Shown here piece by piece: positions 17,701 to 25,521 of a stretch of 64,000 nucleotides of DNA. The notes beneath the pieces were generated by a model that worked only from the letters and a program-made list of their open reading frames with translations, ran no database searches and had not been told where the DNA came from. Each line of letters opens with the position of its first letter. Position 1 is the stretch's first letter. The translations under genes were made by a program, and so were the position numbers. The stretch comes from Mycetocola lacteus (GTDB taxonomy: Bacteria; Actinomycetota; Actinomycetes; Actinomycetales; Microbacteriaceae): assembly GCF_003667575.1 (NCBI RefSeq), contig NZ_RCUY01000013.1:29126-93125 (forward strand). Direction: 5' to 3'.

Positions 17701-19708
17701 TCACGTAGTCCCAGAGATCATCCAGGTCATCGGTGATGGTGACGGGGTTCAGCCGGGTGTTTCCGGTGTTGGAACCGGTCACCGTGTAGGTGATGACATC
17801 CCCCGGCGCCACGCTCTCCCCGTTGGCCGGGTCGGAGCTCTTGCCCACCACGAATCCCGGTGCCGGGGCGGGCAGCAGGGTGTTGGTGACCACCACGTTC
17901 ACGGGGTCCTCGGACTGACCGTCGGCGGTGATGGTGAGGGTCGAGGGCACCACGCTCGCGGTTCCCCACACCCCTCCGGGTACCGCCGGGGGCGTCGACT
18001 CGGTCAGGGTCAGGATGGCCCCCACGGGAAGCTCTCCGCTGGTTTTCACCTCGCCGTTGGCGGGCAGAAGAAGGGTCCCGCTGCCGGCCGGGAATGATCC
18101 ATCGGCGGCCGCGGGGTAGGTGTAGTTCAGGCGGAAGTCGGCCAGCCCCGAGGGTGCCAATCCGTTGGCGTCCACCAGGACCTTCCTGGCCGAGAATGCG
18201 CCGACCGAGGGCTCCTCATAGTTCGCCTCGTTGGTCACCCGATAAAAGGTGAGGGCTCCCAGGTTGCCGTTTGCGGAGGTAAACGTCACGTCAAAAACGC
18301 TGTCGCCCTCCGAGCCGGGAATGGGGTTTCCGCTCGCATCCACGAGCTGGAATTCACCGTCCCAGACCACGTTCTCGGGCTCGGTCGGGGTGACCTCTTC
18401 GCCCACCACTCGGGTCCCCGCGGGGAAGGAGCTGGACCATGTGGTCTTGCCGGGGCGCAGCGTCAAGGTCCCGTCCATGCAGCCGGGACCGGAGTGCGAG
18501 GCGTGGTTGTATCCGGGCTTGGTGGTATCGCACGCCTTGTAGTTCACGCCGTAGGCGGTGGGGAGATCGGGATCGCGCTCGGCGGTGCCGGTGATCTCCT
18601 TCTCAAATGCCAGTCGGCCCTGATTGGTGCCCACGGCGCCGCCGCTGCCGCTCTGGTTGGTCACCGAGCCGTCGACCTCGGTTCGCTCTCCGTCATCACC
18701 CACGATGATCGTGGCGCTGTTGCGATAGGTGCCCTGGGCACCGTGGTCCAGGGTCTGAACCTTCCAAGTGACCCAGTACACGCGGCCCTTGAGCCCGCGC
18801 TCACCCTCGGGAAGGGTGGGGTCTTGGTAGCGGTTTCCGGTGGCGGTGATGAAGTCTACCTGTGTACCGCCTTTGCTGACGGTGAACTCATCCTCGGGCA
18901 GAAAGGTTCGTGAGTAGAAGTTAAGCTCTTCGCGGCCGTCCGGCTCCACGACCACAACGTCGAAGTACTCAACGTAGGGGCTGCCTGGCAGGACCTCGTA
19001 AATGGAGGTGTCGATCTCGTCGATGACGGTGACCGGAACGCCGATCTCCATGCCGTCCGATCCGGGGGTAGGAACACGAACCTCCCACCCGATGGTGTCG
19101 TCGGTCTTGTCGTACCAGCCGATCTTTGAGCCATCCTCAGGATCGAGCTCACAGTCCTCCTCACACTGACTGCCTCCCGGGCGAATGGTCACCTCGTTTG
19201 TGAAGTTGTCAACGATGGGGAAGCGGACGGTCTCATCCTCGGTGTTGCCGTTGATGACCGTTACCTCAAACTTGAAGAACCCCTCCATGTTCTGCGGGTG
19301 CTCCTCGACGTAGTCGTCATCGAGCTCGCAGTACACGGACGTAGTGCTCACCGTGCAGGTTCCGTTCGGTGTGCCATCGGGTGCGTAGAGTGTGATGGTC
19401 TCGGGCTCACCGCGAAGCTCTCCGGGGAGCGGAATCGTGCCGGAAACCGGAACGACCGCGTCTCCCGGGATGGACATCTGGATGTCCAACCACTGCTTGG
19501 TGCCATCCCGGAACTCATCAATCTGCACACCCTCTTCGGTGACAAACGTGATGCTATCGATGTTGACCTGATTGGATGCAGCGACCGCGGCGGAACCAAA
19601 CCCCACCGCCGTCCCGAGCATCAGGGCCACACTCGCGATCACCGCCGCGGTTTTGCGTAGCAAGCCCCGTTTTTGGCGTCGATAATTACCGCTGGAAAGT
19701 CCAGGCAT
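14744..19708 (-). CDS. Giant cell-wall-anchored repeat adhesin (LATTG sorting signal)
   Basis: 1654 residues. ATG 19708 is preceded by GGGGG at suitable distance. Residues ~18-45 are a long signal peptide ending SAAVAAS. An N-terminal beta-rich adhesin region (~46-370) follows, then two DUF5979-like domains (~375-610; GRLAFEKEITGTA and FSARKVLVDANGL). Seven ~139-residue DUF11/DUF7507-like repeats come next (~614-1588), each opening PGFxLGKxxxP and ending PPxTEHxVPTPGF. The C-terminus has LATTG, a hydrophobic segment and a short basic tail, an LAxTG sortase substrate. It is probably displayed on the cell surface for adhesion; ligand unknown. No sortase is encoded in the window. Confidence 0.9.
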   Translation of the reverse strand: MPGLSSGNYRRQKRGLLRKTAAVIASVALMLGTAVGFGSAAVAASNQVNIDSITFVTEEGVQIDEFRDGTKQWLDIQMSIPGDAVVPVSGTIPLPGELRGEPETITLYAPDGTPNGTCTVSTTSVYCELDDDYVEEHPQNMEGFFKFEVTVINGNTEDETVRFPIVDNFTNEVTIRPGGSQCEEDCELDPEDGSKIGWYDKTDDTIGWEVRVPTPGSDGMEIGVPVTVIDEIDTSIYEVLPGSPYVEYFDVVVVEPDGREELNFYSRTFLPEDEFTVSKGGTQVDFITATGNRYQDPTLPEGERGLKGRVYWVTWKVQTLDHGAQGTYRNSATIIVGDDGERTEVDGSVTNQSGSGGAVGTNQGRLAFEKEITGTAERDPDLPTAYGVNYKACDTTKPGYNHASHSGPGCMDGTLTLRPGKTTWSSSFPAGTRVVGEEVTPTEPENVVWDGEFQLVDASGNPIPGSEGDSVFDVTFTSANGNLGALTFYRVTNEANYEEPSVGAFSARKVLVDANGLAPSGLADFRLNYTYPAAADGSFPAGSGTLLLPANGEVKTSGELPVGAILTLTESTPPAVPGGVWGTASVVPSTLTITADGQSEDPVNVVVTNTLLPAPAPGFVVGKSSDPANGESVAPGDVITYTVTGSNTGNTRLNPVTITDDLDDLWDYVTYNGDAFATIDGTTSAGTLNTDPKNAQLGWTGALNARETVTITYSVTVKPNAFGEVLENRVTGTAVPPVGPPITPPPGETEHPVPVPGFTLGKTANPPHGSEVNPGDTITYTLTGVNTGGTILDPVEIHDDLSGLSEYVTFNDDAFATIDGTTDAGVLTLDKTTGKLDWAGALKPGETVTVTYSVTVNPNAIGQELQNAVTGSAQPPGPGVPPITPPPTDTEHSVPTPGFELTKVANPADRTEVHPGQIIKYTVVGTNTGETVLDPVVIEDDLTGVLEFATYNNDHAATIDGSTPAGTFTPEPVVTNLVWTGVLDPGESVTITYSVTVAENAVGHTLENRVTGAGTPPGLPPIEPPPVDTEHPVPTPGFVLGKTSVPRSGADVNPGEKITFTVTGRNTGGTVLDPVTILDEMAGLSDYTTYNNDAEAKINGTGPAGTLTPDLDEATLLWTGALAPGETVTITYSVTVNENAVGELLENHVSGSATPPGPERPPIIPPPVDTEHTVPTPGFELGKSADPVSGTTVHPGDTITYTVTGKNTGGTILNPVVINDDLSGLSEYVTYNDDAAASINGTDPAGTLTHDPEAATLLWTGVLAEGETVTITYSVTVNADASGETLNNHVSGTATPPGLPPIVPPPVDTEHQVPTPGFELGKSANPENGTAVHPGDTITYTVSGINTGETVLDPVVITDDLSGLSEHVTYNEDAAASINGTDPAGTLVPGEDGESLVWTGVLAPGETVTITYSVTVNQDASGALLRNRVSGEATPPGLPPIEPPPGETEHPVPTPGFELGKSADPASGTVVLPGSRITYTVTGANTGETVLDPVVIEDDMAGLWEFVTYNDDAVATINGFRTVDPVVDPEEATLVWTGALAAGQTVEITYSVTVNQNAGGELLENRVTASAQPPGLPPITPPPADTEHPVPPKPESPVVTPPTVTPGDPAGTPPPGGLATTGSQSPLEMLFLAALLLMLGGAVMLRRARAGSPG
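14945..17865 (-). repeat. Seven ~418-bp tandem repeats encoding DUF11-like domains
   Basis: Copies of the PTPGF coding block recur near 15340, 15758, 16180, 16595, 17013, 17435 and 17850, a regular spacing of 415-422 bases. Conserved blocks encode TITYTVTGxNTG, YNDDAxAxINGT and GETVTITYSVTVN. Such repeats allow copy-number change by recombination. Confidence 0.93.
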
Positions 19709-19927
19709 GGCTGTGTAATTCCCCCCGTTTCGCTGCCCGCATACCGATCGCACTGCGTCATGTCGGTGCGCCCCCGCGGACAGCTTGTACGAATGTTATC
19801 CATACCTGGCACACAAAGCTAGGGTGTGTTTTGTCCGGGATTTTGGTATGGGGAGCCACGCCCCTGGGCATAGCCTGGCTGTAGCGGTCGAAGCGTTTGG
19901 CCGCGAGCCCCGATCAAAGGACTCCGC

Positions 19928-20821
19928 ATGCCCATCAGCGACGTCGCATTTGTCGACACGCCCACGCTCCGCATCGGCTATGAGGAGCTCGGCGATCCGG
20001 CGGGCCGCCCGGTGCTGCTCCTGCACGGGTTCCCCTATGACGTCCGCTCCTACGACCGGGCGGCCCCGATCCTGGCAGACGCGGGGATGCGCGTGATTGC
20101 ACCGTACCTGCGCGGGTTTGGTCCGACCCGGTTCCGCTCCGACCAGACGCCACGCTCGGGCCAGCAGGCGTCGCTCGGCCGGGACGTCATCGACCTCATG
20201 GATGCGCTGGGCATCGAGCGGGCAATCGTTGCCGGATACGACTGGGGTGGACGGGCGGCCTCGGTGGCCGCGGCGCTGTTCCCCGAGCGGATCGACGGCC
20301 TGGTCACGGTGTCCGGCTACCCCATCCAGGACATTGCCGGATCGGTTGAACCCGACCTGCCCGCCGAGGAGAAGCTGTCCTGGTATCAGTACTACTTCCA
20401 CTCCGATCGGGGTCGGCGCGGCCTGGAGCGATACCGCGAAGACCTATGCCGCGGGCTCTGGCGCGACTGGTCGCCGGAATGGGCCGAGGCGGACACCGCG
20501 TTTGCGGACACCGCGGTCAGCCTGCACAACCCGGACTTTGTGGACGTGGTGATCCACTCCTATCGGCATCGCTGCGGACTGGCCGAGGGAGACCCACGCT
20601 ACGACGAGCTGGAAGAGCGCCTCGCCCGGCGACCAGCCATCACCGTCCCCACCGTCTCGGTAGACAGCGGGGCGGATGGGTTCGGCTGGTTCGACTCCTC
20701 GGAGCACGCGTCCCTCTTCTCCGGCTCCTTCCGGCGCGTGATCCTGCCCGGTGTCGGACACAACCCGCCACAGGAGGATCCGGCAGGATTCGGTGCCGCG
20801 GTCCTCAGTCTCATCGGCTGA
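19928..20821 (+). CDS. Alpha/beta hydrolase, epoxide-hydrolase-like
   Basis: 297 residues. An oxyanion-hole HGFPYDVRSYDR near residue 40 is followed by the nucleophile elbow GYDWGGRAAS, in which Asp rather than Ser is the nucleophile; this is typical of epoxide hydrolases and haloalkane dehalogenases. The catalytic His lies in GVGHNPPQEDP near the C-terminus. A cap domain with paired tyrosines (WYQYYF) lies between, favouring epoxide hydrolase. AAAGGACTCCGC precedes ATG 19928. It is the last core-like gene before the genomic island. Confidence 0.85.
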   Translation: MPISDVAFVDTPTLRIGYEELGDPAGRPVLLLHGFPYDVRSYDRAAPILADAGMRVIAPYLRGFGPTRFRSDQTPRSGQQASLGRDVIDLMDALGIERAIVAGYDWGGRAASVAAALFPERIDGLVTVSGYPIQDIAGSVEPDLPAEEKLSWYQYYFHSDRGRRGLERYREDLCRGLWRDWSPEWAEADTAFADTAVSLHNPDFVDVVIHSYRHRCGLAEGDPRYDELEERLARRPAITVPTVSVDSGADGFGWFDSSEHASLFSGSFRRVILPGVGHNPPQEDPAGFGAAVLSLIG

Positions 20822-20911
20822 GGCCGCAGAGCCCGACGCTCCGAGACCCGATGTGTAGAAGTCTGATGCCTCCGGCGCCGGGGAACAATTTGTCTGAGCA
20901 TCGCCTCTCGG

Positions 20912-21130
20912 CTACTCCGCAAGCACCTCTTCCAGGTGATCCAGCTTGGAACTCAGCTCGCCGCTGTCGCGCGGGCGAATGCCCGCCTTGAGCGCCAGCG
21001 AAACGCGGGATCCAAACGCGCCCACAACCCCGGCTTAGCTCCAATCGTCCTCGATGATGGTGAGGGCGTACGCCCTACCTTCGGACAGACCCGAGTCCCT
21101 TCGGCTGGCCAGTTCCATCGGTAGGAGGAT
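20912..21130 (-). pseudogene. Decayed thiamine-binding protein (MTH1187 family), copy A
   Basis: Read on the minus strand, the end encodes VVGAFGSRVSLALKAGIRP...SKLDHLEEVLAE then stop, clearly the C-terminus of the same family as the intact gene at 29482. Further upstream RDSGL.......TIIEDDWS aligns to the middle of the family, but an in-frame TAA follows (about 21037) and the N-terminus is lost. It is the most degenerate of the copies, so probably the oldest. Confidence 0.7.
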
Positions 21131-21194
21131 TTGTGCCATGAAATGATGCATAAGATTCGTTAGTTTCTCGATCGACCCATGAACCGCAACCGTC

Positions 21195-21470
21195 TCAATG
21201 AACTTCCCTCCGCTCATCGCTCAACGCTCAACGCTCAACTCAGATTTGACCTCATCTGCCCCATTCACCCTCTGAGCGCTTCCTATGAGGATAATCTCCC
21301 TGCAATCCCTGAAAGATTTGGTGAAGTCCTGCGGATTTGACAGTTTGCTATGTCGCAATTTCGTCAGTTGCGACGGCGGAGTTAGCATTGCATTCTTTAA
21401 ACCAACCCGCGCGACGGTAGTGGGGGCGCAGGCGGCCGTCGTAACGCGGGTCAGCGTACACATCGATTAG
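21195..21470 (+). pseudogene. Remnant of RES-domain gene (3' half)
   Basis: One frame gives FDLICPIHPLSASYED and, after a frameshift near 21300, LKDLVKSCGFDSLLCRNF and CDGGVSIAFFKPTRAT to a stop at 21470. These match FELTRPIHPRGAPYEY and LSEFVKSCGFHGVLYRSS in the RES protein at 13266-14300. A triplicated 7-mer (CGCTCAA) lies just upstream of the match. The N-terminal part is missing, so this is a broken relative. Confidence 0.72.
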
Positions 21471-21589
21471 CAGCGGAGAACAATTCACCTTTCCGACTCG
21501 ATCAAGACCCACAGCAATCCCAAAATAGATGAACTCCGACCCAAAGTGGGGCTATTGCAGCCGGGCAACAAAATGATCTGATTGCAACC

Positions 21590-22231
21590 ATGGTCAATCT
21601 AGGTCGGAAACTCGCAGATGGGCTGTATGGAAAACTCGAATTTGATTTTTCGTGCAACCGTGGTCACGCATTTGGTGAACACTATCTTCATGGCGTTTTG
21701 AATGAGATTCTCGCTTCTCATATTGCCCCCAATGAAACAAGCCTTGAACCAAGTTTCGCTGCACCTGCGTTACAGAAACCTAACTCTCCGGGACGCAAAC
21801 GAGAACTCGATTTCGCACTTGTAGACAGGGAAGATAACTCGTCTTTTGTTCATATCGAGGCCAAATGGGCTGGCAGTTCCCACTGCAAACCGAACACGAT
21901 TCTGAATGATTTGGGGCGACTTGTAGTAATGAAGAATTCTAACCCAGGTTCTACGAATTTGTTCGTTCTTGCTGGCGGTAAAGATCGAGTTGATCACTTG
22001 CTAAACAGCGGCTTACTCGCGCCCCAAGGTGCCAAACGGCAACGTCTCTTGGCCTATCCATTCGATAGCCGTGTCCGTACCTTCAATTTCGACAGAAATC
22101 TCAGGCCGACTGTCAAAGCGGAACTATCTTCACGACTGCCGTTTTTACCTTCAGGCGTGCACTCTACGCTTTACAAACCTTCTCATGACAATGTGCCAAA
22201 TTGGCGCGTCTTGGTTTGGCGAGTGCAGTAG
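21590..22231 (+). CDS. PD-(D/E)XK nuclease-like protein of unknown family
   Basis: 213 residues. RELDFALVDREDNSSFVHIEAKWAG contains Asp ~74 followed by E90-x-K92 on the next strand, the classic PD-(D/E)XK arrangement. A C-terminal region rich in basic and aromatic residues follows. I do not recognise a named family. ATG 21590 is the first ATG after an in-frame stop at 21530; the frame between is open, so a non-ATG start is possible. Base use is AT-richer than host genes. It lies between two thiamine-binding gene fragments and beside a RES remnant, suggesting a decayed defence cassette of which only the nuclease is intact. Confidence 0.6.
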   Translation: MVNLGRKLADGLYGKLEFDFSCNRGHAFGEHYLHGVLNEILASHIAPNETSLEPSFAAPALQKPNSPGRKRELDFALVDREDNSSFVHIEAKWAGSSHCKPNTILNDLGRLVVMKNSNPGSTNLFVLAGGKDRVDHLLNSGLLAPQGAKRQRLLAYPFDSRVRTFNFDRNLRPTVKAELSSRLPFLPSGVHSTLYKPSHDNVPNWRVLVWRVQ

Positions 22232-22387
22232 TAGCGTTTGATGAGAGAATCCTGTACTTGGCCACACAGCTGTCATTGCCCTAGCGATTTTCCAACGACA
22301 AAGCGACGAAGACAATCAATTGCTACCGCAGAATTGCCATCAAATCGCGCATTTAGGATAAGTCCAGGTCTGTAAGTCCGGATCGAC

Positions 22388-22528
22388 CTAAATTCCCAGC
22401 GACTCTTCCAGGCTGTTCAACTTGGCCGTCAGCTCGCCGCTGTAGCCCGGGCGAATGTCCGCCTTGAGCACCAGTGAAACGCGCGACCCAAATTGGCCCA
22501 CGGCTTCGGTGGCGGCCTGCGCGACGCG
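22388..22528 (-). pseudogene. 3' part of the native thiamine-binding protein gene, copy B
   Basis: Encodes RVAQAATEAVGQFGSRVSL and on to LNSLEESLGI with a proper stop at 22388, with host-like codon use. It supplies the part missing from the 5' fragment at 29867-30009. Family alignment with the intact copy suggests only about seven codons are lost between the halves. Beyond 22528 similarity stops abruptly, marking the left junction of the main insertion. Confidence 0.75.
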
Positions 22529-22591
22529 GTTGCCCCGATTGTTTTCATCATGTACCGATCCGGCACGGTACCATGATCCGAGAAGCGGCAC

Positions 22592-23364
22592 ACTCAGATC
22601 TCCCCGAGATCAAGCTCGAGCAGCAGCCAAATCGTGAAGAGTTCGCAGAGCATTCCTCGCAGACAAGCACATATCACGATGGTCTTCGCGCGAAGGGCCC
22701 CGAGCGCTCCCCTTCCGAATCCTCCACCCCATGCGCTGGAACAGGTATTCGCCGCTGTTTAGTACGTCAACCGTCTCACATGCGATGGCTAGACCTTTTG
22801 TCCGGGAACGTAGGAAAAAGTATCTTACGATCCCCTCAGGAATCTGTCACAGGAGTTCGATCTCATCAGCGAGTTGGCAATATAGCCGTTACCAAACTCC
22901 CCGCACCCTTTCCCTCCAAAATGCTCTCCAAAGCCGGAGACGCTCTGCCAGTCACCGTCATCTTAATCAAGATAGTCGCCGGACGCACCCAGGCGCAAAG
23001 TGCGCCGCACTGGAGATCGGGAATCTTTTCGAATACGCGTTCGTACTCAGCGCCACACATAGGGTGATTTCGTCACGTATGGGGATGTACTGGTGGTTCA
23101 GACATCAGAGTCCTTCGCAAGCCAGCGAAAGGCAGCACTACCCGCCGTAAGTGTCGGGCCGCTCGCGACTAGTCAGCCTGCGATGCAGGGGGCAAGGCAC
23201 TAACCCAGAAGGTCGAGGCAGTGTCATAAGTGGCGACTACGGTCATGCTGAGGTCTTCTTATGAGCAGGGGACACCTCTGTCTGCGATCTGCCCGGAGCT
23301 AACTTTAGCGGAGACTGGAGCTCGGATACGAGTAAAAAGACACCCTCCATCGTCGCGCAAACCA
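22592..23364. other. Island spacer with no supportable gene
   Basis: About 770 bases with several short overlapping frames on both strands, none with a convincing start, ribosome site or recognisable family. The minus-strand frame 22866-23060 is the longest clean one but I cannot place it. It is probably decayed insertion sequence between the split gene and the methyltransferase operon. Confidence 0.5.
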
Positions 23365-23418
23365 GGCGAACATCGATCGTTTAGGATAGTCTTTGCATTA
23401 TGCTAATCGATGTTCGCC
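23365..23418. promoter_or_regulatory. Inverted repeat flanking methyltransferase promoter and start
   Basis: GGCGAACATCGAT (23365-23377) and ATCGATGTTCGCC (23406-23418) form a perfect 13-bp inverted repeat with a 28-base spacer. The spacer holds a -10-like TAGGAT (23382-23387) and the methyltransferase ATG (23400). Each arm contains the palindrome ATCGAT. It is likely an autoregulatory operator or methylation-sensitive control site. Confidence 0.75.
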
Positions 23419-24695
23419 GCCCCCTCGCTGTTGATCTTTTTGCCGGTGCCGGAGGCCTCTCTCTCGGGCTCGAACAGGCCGGATATGAGATTGCGGCGGC
23501 AGTTGAGTATGATCCCATCCACGCTGCCGTACATGAGTTCAACTTCCCGTACGGCAAGACTTTCGCTGACGATGTATCGAAGGTCACAGGTGCCAAAATC
23601 CGTAAGGAATCTGCCATCGGGGACCGTGAGATCCACCTCGTAGCTGGCGGCCCACCGTGCCAGGGCATCTCGATGATCGGACGCCGGGCGATCGACGATC
23701 CGCGAAACACGCTCCTCAAAGAGTTCATCCGCGTCGTGCTGGAGCTGGAGCCGCGCTACTTTCTGATGGAGAACGTGGCCGGGCTAATGGTGGGGGGCCA
23801 CCGCCAGCTCATCGACGAGGTTGTCGAGATGGTTGAGGCTAGCGGGAAGTATCGAGTGAAAACGCCGATCAAGGTTCTTCAAGCGGCTGACTATGGATCG
23901 CCTCAGTCACGACGTCGTGTCTTCCTTGTAGGCGCACGCAATGACGTCGTCCTGCCCGAATACCCTGAGGCGACACACACGCCTCGCACAATCAAGGGTG
24001 AAGTCCCCAAGAACCCGACGCTCCCGGTCGGCCCGAGTGTGTCTGAGGCTCTCGGCGATCTCCCTGATGCTGACCTGTTCGACGAGCTGCTGCACGACGA
24101 CAACGTCGAGTCTGTCGAGTACGGGAAGGCGAGCGAATATGCGGCGCGGCTGCGTGGCTCGAAGGCAGACCCGACCGACTTCTCGCGTCCCCGTCCGCGC
24201 TTGGCAAGCGGGCTCACTTCGTCGACTCGAACTGTACACACCAAAAAGTCGATCGACCGGTTCAAGGAGGCCGAGCCGGGCACAACCGAGACCGTGAGCA
24301 GGTTCCTTCGCCTGCACCCGGACGGGGTCTGCAACACGCTCCGCGCTGGCACTGCATCGGACCGCGGAGCGTTCACAGCGCCTCGCCCCATCCACCCGGT
24401 GCACCCGCGTGTGATCACTGTCCGTGAAGCCGCTCGACTCCATGGATATCCCGACTGGTACAGGTTTCACGTCACGAAGTGGAACGGCTTTCGCGAGATC
24501 GGGAACTCCGTCCCAGCTCGTCTGGGACGCGCTGTCGGCGCAGCGATTCTTGCCGCCGATAAGGTCACGCCGATCAAGGGCAAGCCGGTGAAGCTTGGGT
24601 CCGCCGATCTCCTCTACATGACGGCTGGCCAGGCACACACCTATTTCGGGCTCACTGAGCGCGTGATTCCGCAGCGCGACCGAAAGGTGGGTTGA
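23400..24695 (+). CDS. DNA (cytosine-5-)-methyltransferase of a restriction-modification operon
   Basis: 431 residues with the m5C methyltransferase motifs in order: I DLFAGAGGLSLGLEQAG, IV GGPPCQGIS with the catalytic Cys, VI MENVAG, VIII QSRRRVFLVGA, a variable target-recognition region (~190-320), then X REIGNSVPARLG. ATG 23400 lies only 12 bases after a -10-like TAGGAT, so the mRNA may be leaderless. An inverted repeat brackets this promoter. The downstream nuclease gene starts at the stop codon. It methylates cytosine in an unknown site to protect host DNA. Confidence 0.93.
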   Translation: MLIDVRRPLAVDLFAGAGGLSLGLEQAGYEIAAAVEYDPIHAAVHEFNFPYGKTFADDVSKVTGAKIRKESAIGDREIHLVAGGPPCQGISMIGRRAIDDPRNTLLKEFIRVVLELEPRYFLMENVAGLMVGGHRQLIDEVVEMVEASGKYRVKTPIKVLQAADYGSPQSRRRVFLVGARNDVVLPEYPEATHTPRTIKGEVPKNPTLPVGPSVSEALGDLPDADLFDELLHDDNVESVEYGKASEYAARLRGSKADPTDFSRPRPRLASGLTSSTRTVHTKKSIDRFKEAEPGTTETVSRFLRLHPDGVCNTLRAGTASDRGAFTAPRPIHPVHPRVITVREAARLHGYPDWYRFHVTKWNGFREIGNSVPARLGRAVGAAILAADKVTPIKGKPVKLGSADLLYMTAGQAHTYFGLTERVIPQRDRKVG

Positions 24696-24697
24696 AC

Positions 24698-25513
24698 ATG
24701 GCGACGCCCAAGTCACCGCCTCGTTATGAGCAGATCCTCAGCTGGGTGTTCGAGAAGCGGCATACTGCCGGCTCATTGCAAGTCTCTTGGGATCGTGAGG
24801 ACCTCGATACTGGGGCTGAGGTCCTCGGGCTGAAGCGCGTAAAGAATCTCGGAGACATTCCCTATACATATCGCTTCCGGAAAGACATGCCTGCTTCGAT
24901 CAACGGGACGGCACCGGCAGGGATGGAGTGGATCATCCGAGGTGCCGGAGATGGAAAGTATCGATTCGATGCGATCCCGACCCAGATCCAAATTGTGCCG
25001 AATCCCTCACTGAGTGTCACGAAGATCCCAGATGCGACGCCAGAGATCATCACGGCGGCTGCTCTCAACGATGAGCAGGCGCTGCTTGCCAAGGTTCGAT
25101 ACAACCGGTTGATCGATATCTTCCTCGGTGTTGCGTCTTACTCGCTCCAGAGCCACTTGCGAACGAAGGTGGCTGAAATTGGCCAGGTTGAGGTCGACGA
25201 AATCTACGCCGCCGTTGACCGCTACGGGCGACAGTTCATCCTCCCTGTGCAAGCCAAGGGGGGGAGTGACCGACTCGGAATCACGCAAGTTGAGCAGGAC
25301 ATGGCAGCCTGTGATGTTCGTTGGCCGAACATGATTTGTCGGAACATCTCGGTACAGTTCGCTGGCGATCTCATCGCCCTCTTCGACCTCACAGTCCAAG
25401 ATGATCGGGTTGTTATCCGCCGAGAGGCACACTACAAGCTAGTGCCGTCGAACGAAATTACAGTCGCAGATCTCCAGAGCTATGGCCTAGCTGCGGGCCC
25501 CGAAGATGCCTAG
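24698..25513 (+). CDS. Putative type II restriction endonuclease
   Basis: 271 residues from ATG 24698 (AAAGGTGGG upstream; TTG 24692 overlaps the methyltransferase stop). The central EVDEIYAAVDRYGRQF then ILPVQAKGG carries D167...Q185-A-K187, a PD-(D/E)XK core with Gln in place of the usual Glu. The sequence shows no other named family. Position directly behind an m5C methyltransferase makes restriction enzyme the natural reading. The Gln variant and the N-terminal ~130 residues (possible recognition region) should be tested. The stop is 8 bases before the PRTase gene. Confidence 0.72.
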   Translation: MATPKSPPRYEQILSWVFEKRHTAGSLQVSWDREDLDTGAEVLGLKRVKNLGDIPYTYRFRKDMPASINGTAPAGMEWIIRGAGDGKYRFDAIPTQIQIVPNPSLSVTKIPDATPEIITAAALNDEQALLAKVRYNRLIDIFLGVASYSLQSHLRTKVAEIGQVEVDEIYAAVDRYGRQFILPVQAKGGSDRLGITQVEQDMAACDVRWPNMICRNISVQFAGDLIALFDLTVQDDRVVIRREAHYKLVPSNEITVADLQSYGLAAGPEDA

Positions 25514-25521
25514 GAGGACGC

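Noticed and set aside
14945..17865. CRISPR-like repeats
   Set aside because: Units are ~418 bp protein-coding repeats in frame, without unique spacers.
15776..18097. 773-codon plus-strand frame through the adhesin repeats
   Set aside because: Arg/Gly-rich shadow of the repeated minus-strand gene, with no ribosome site or domain.
22592..23364. Several overlapping frames, including minus 22866-23060
   Set aside because: No start signals, no family features, low GC noise; left as unassigned.
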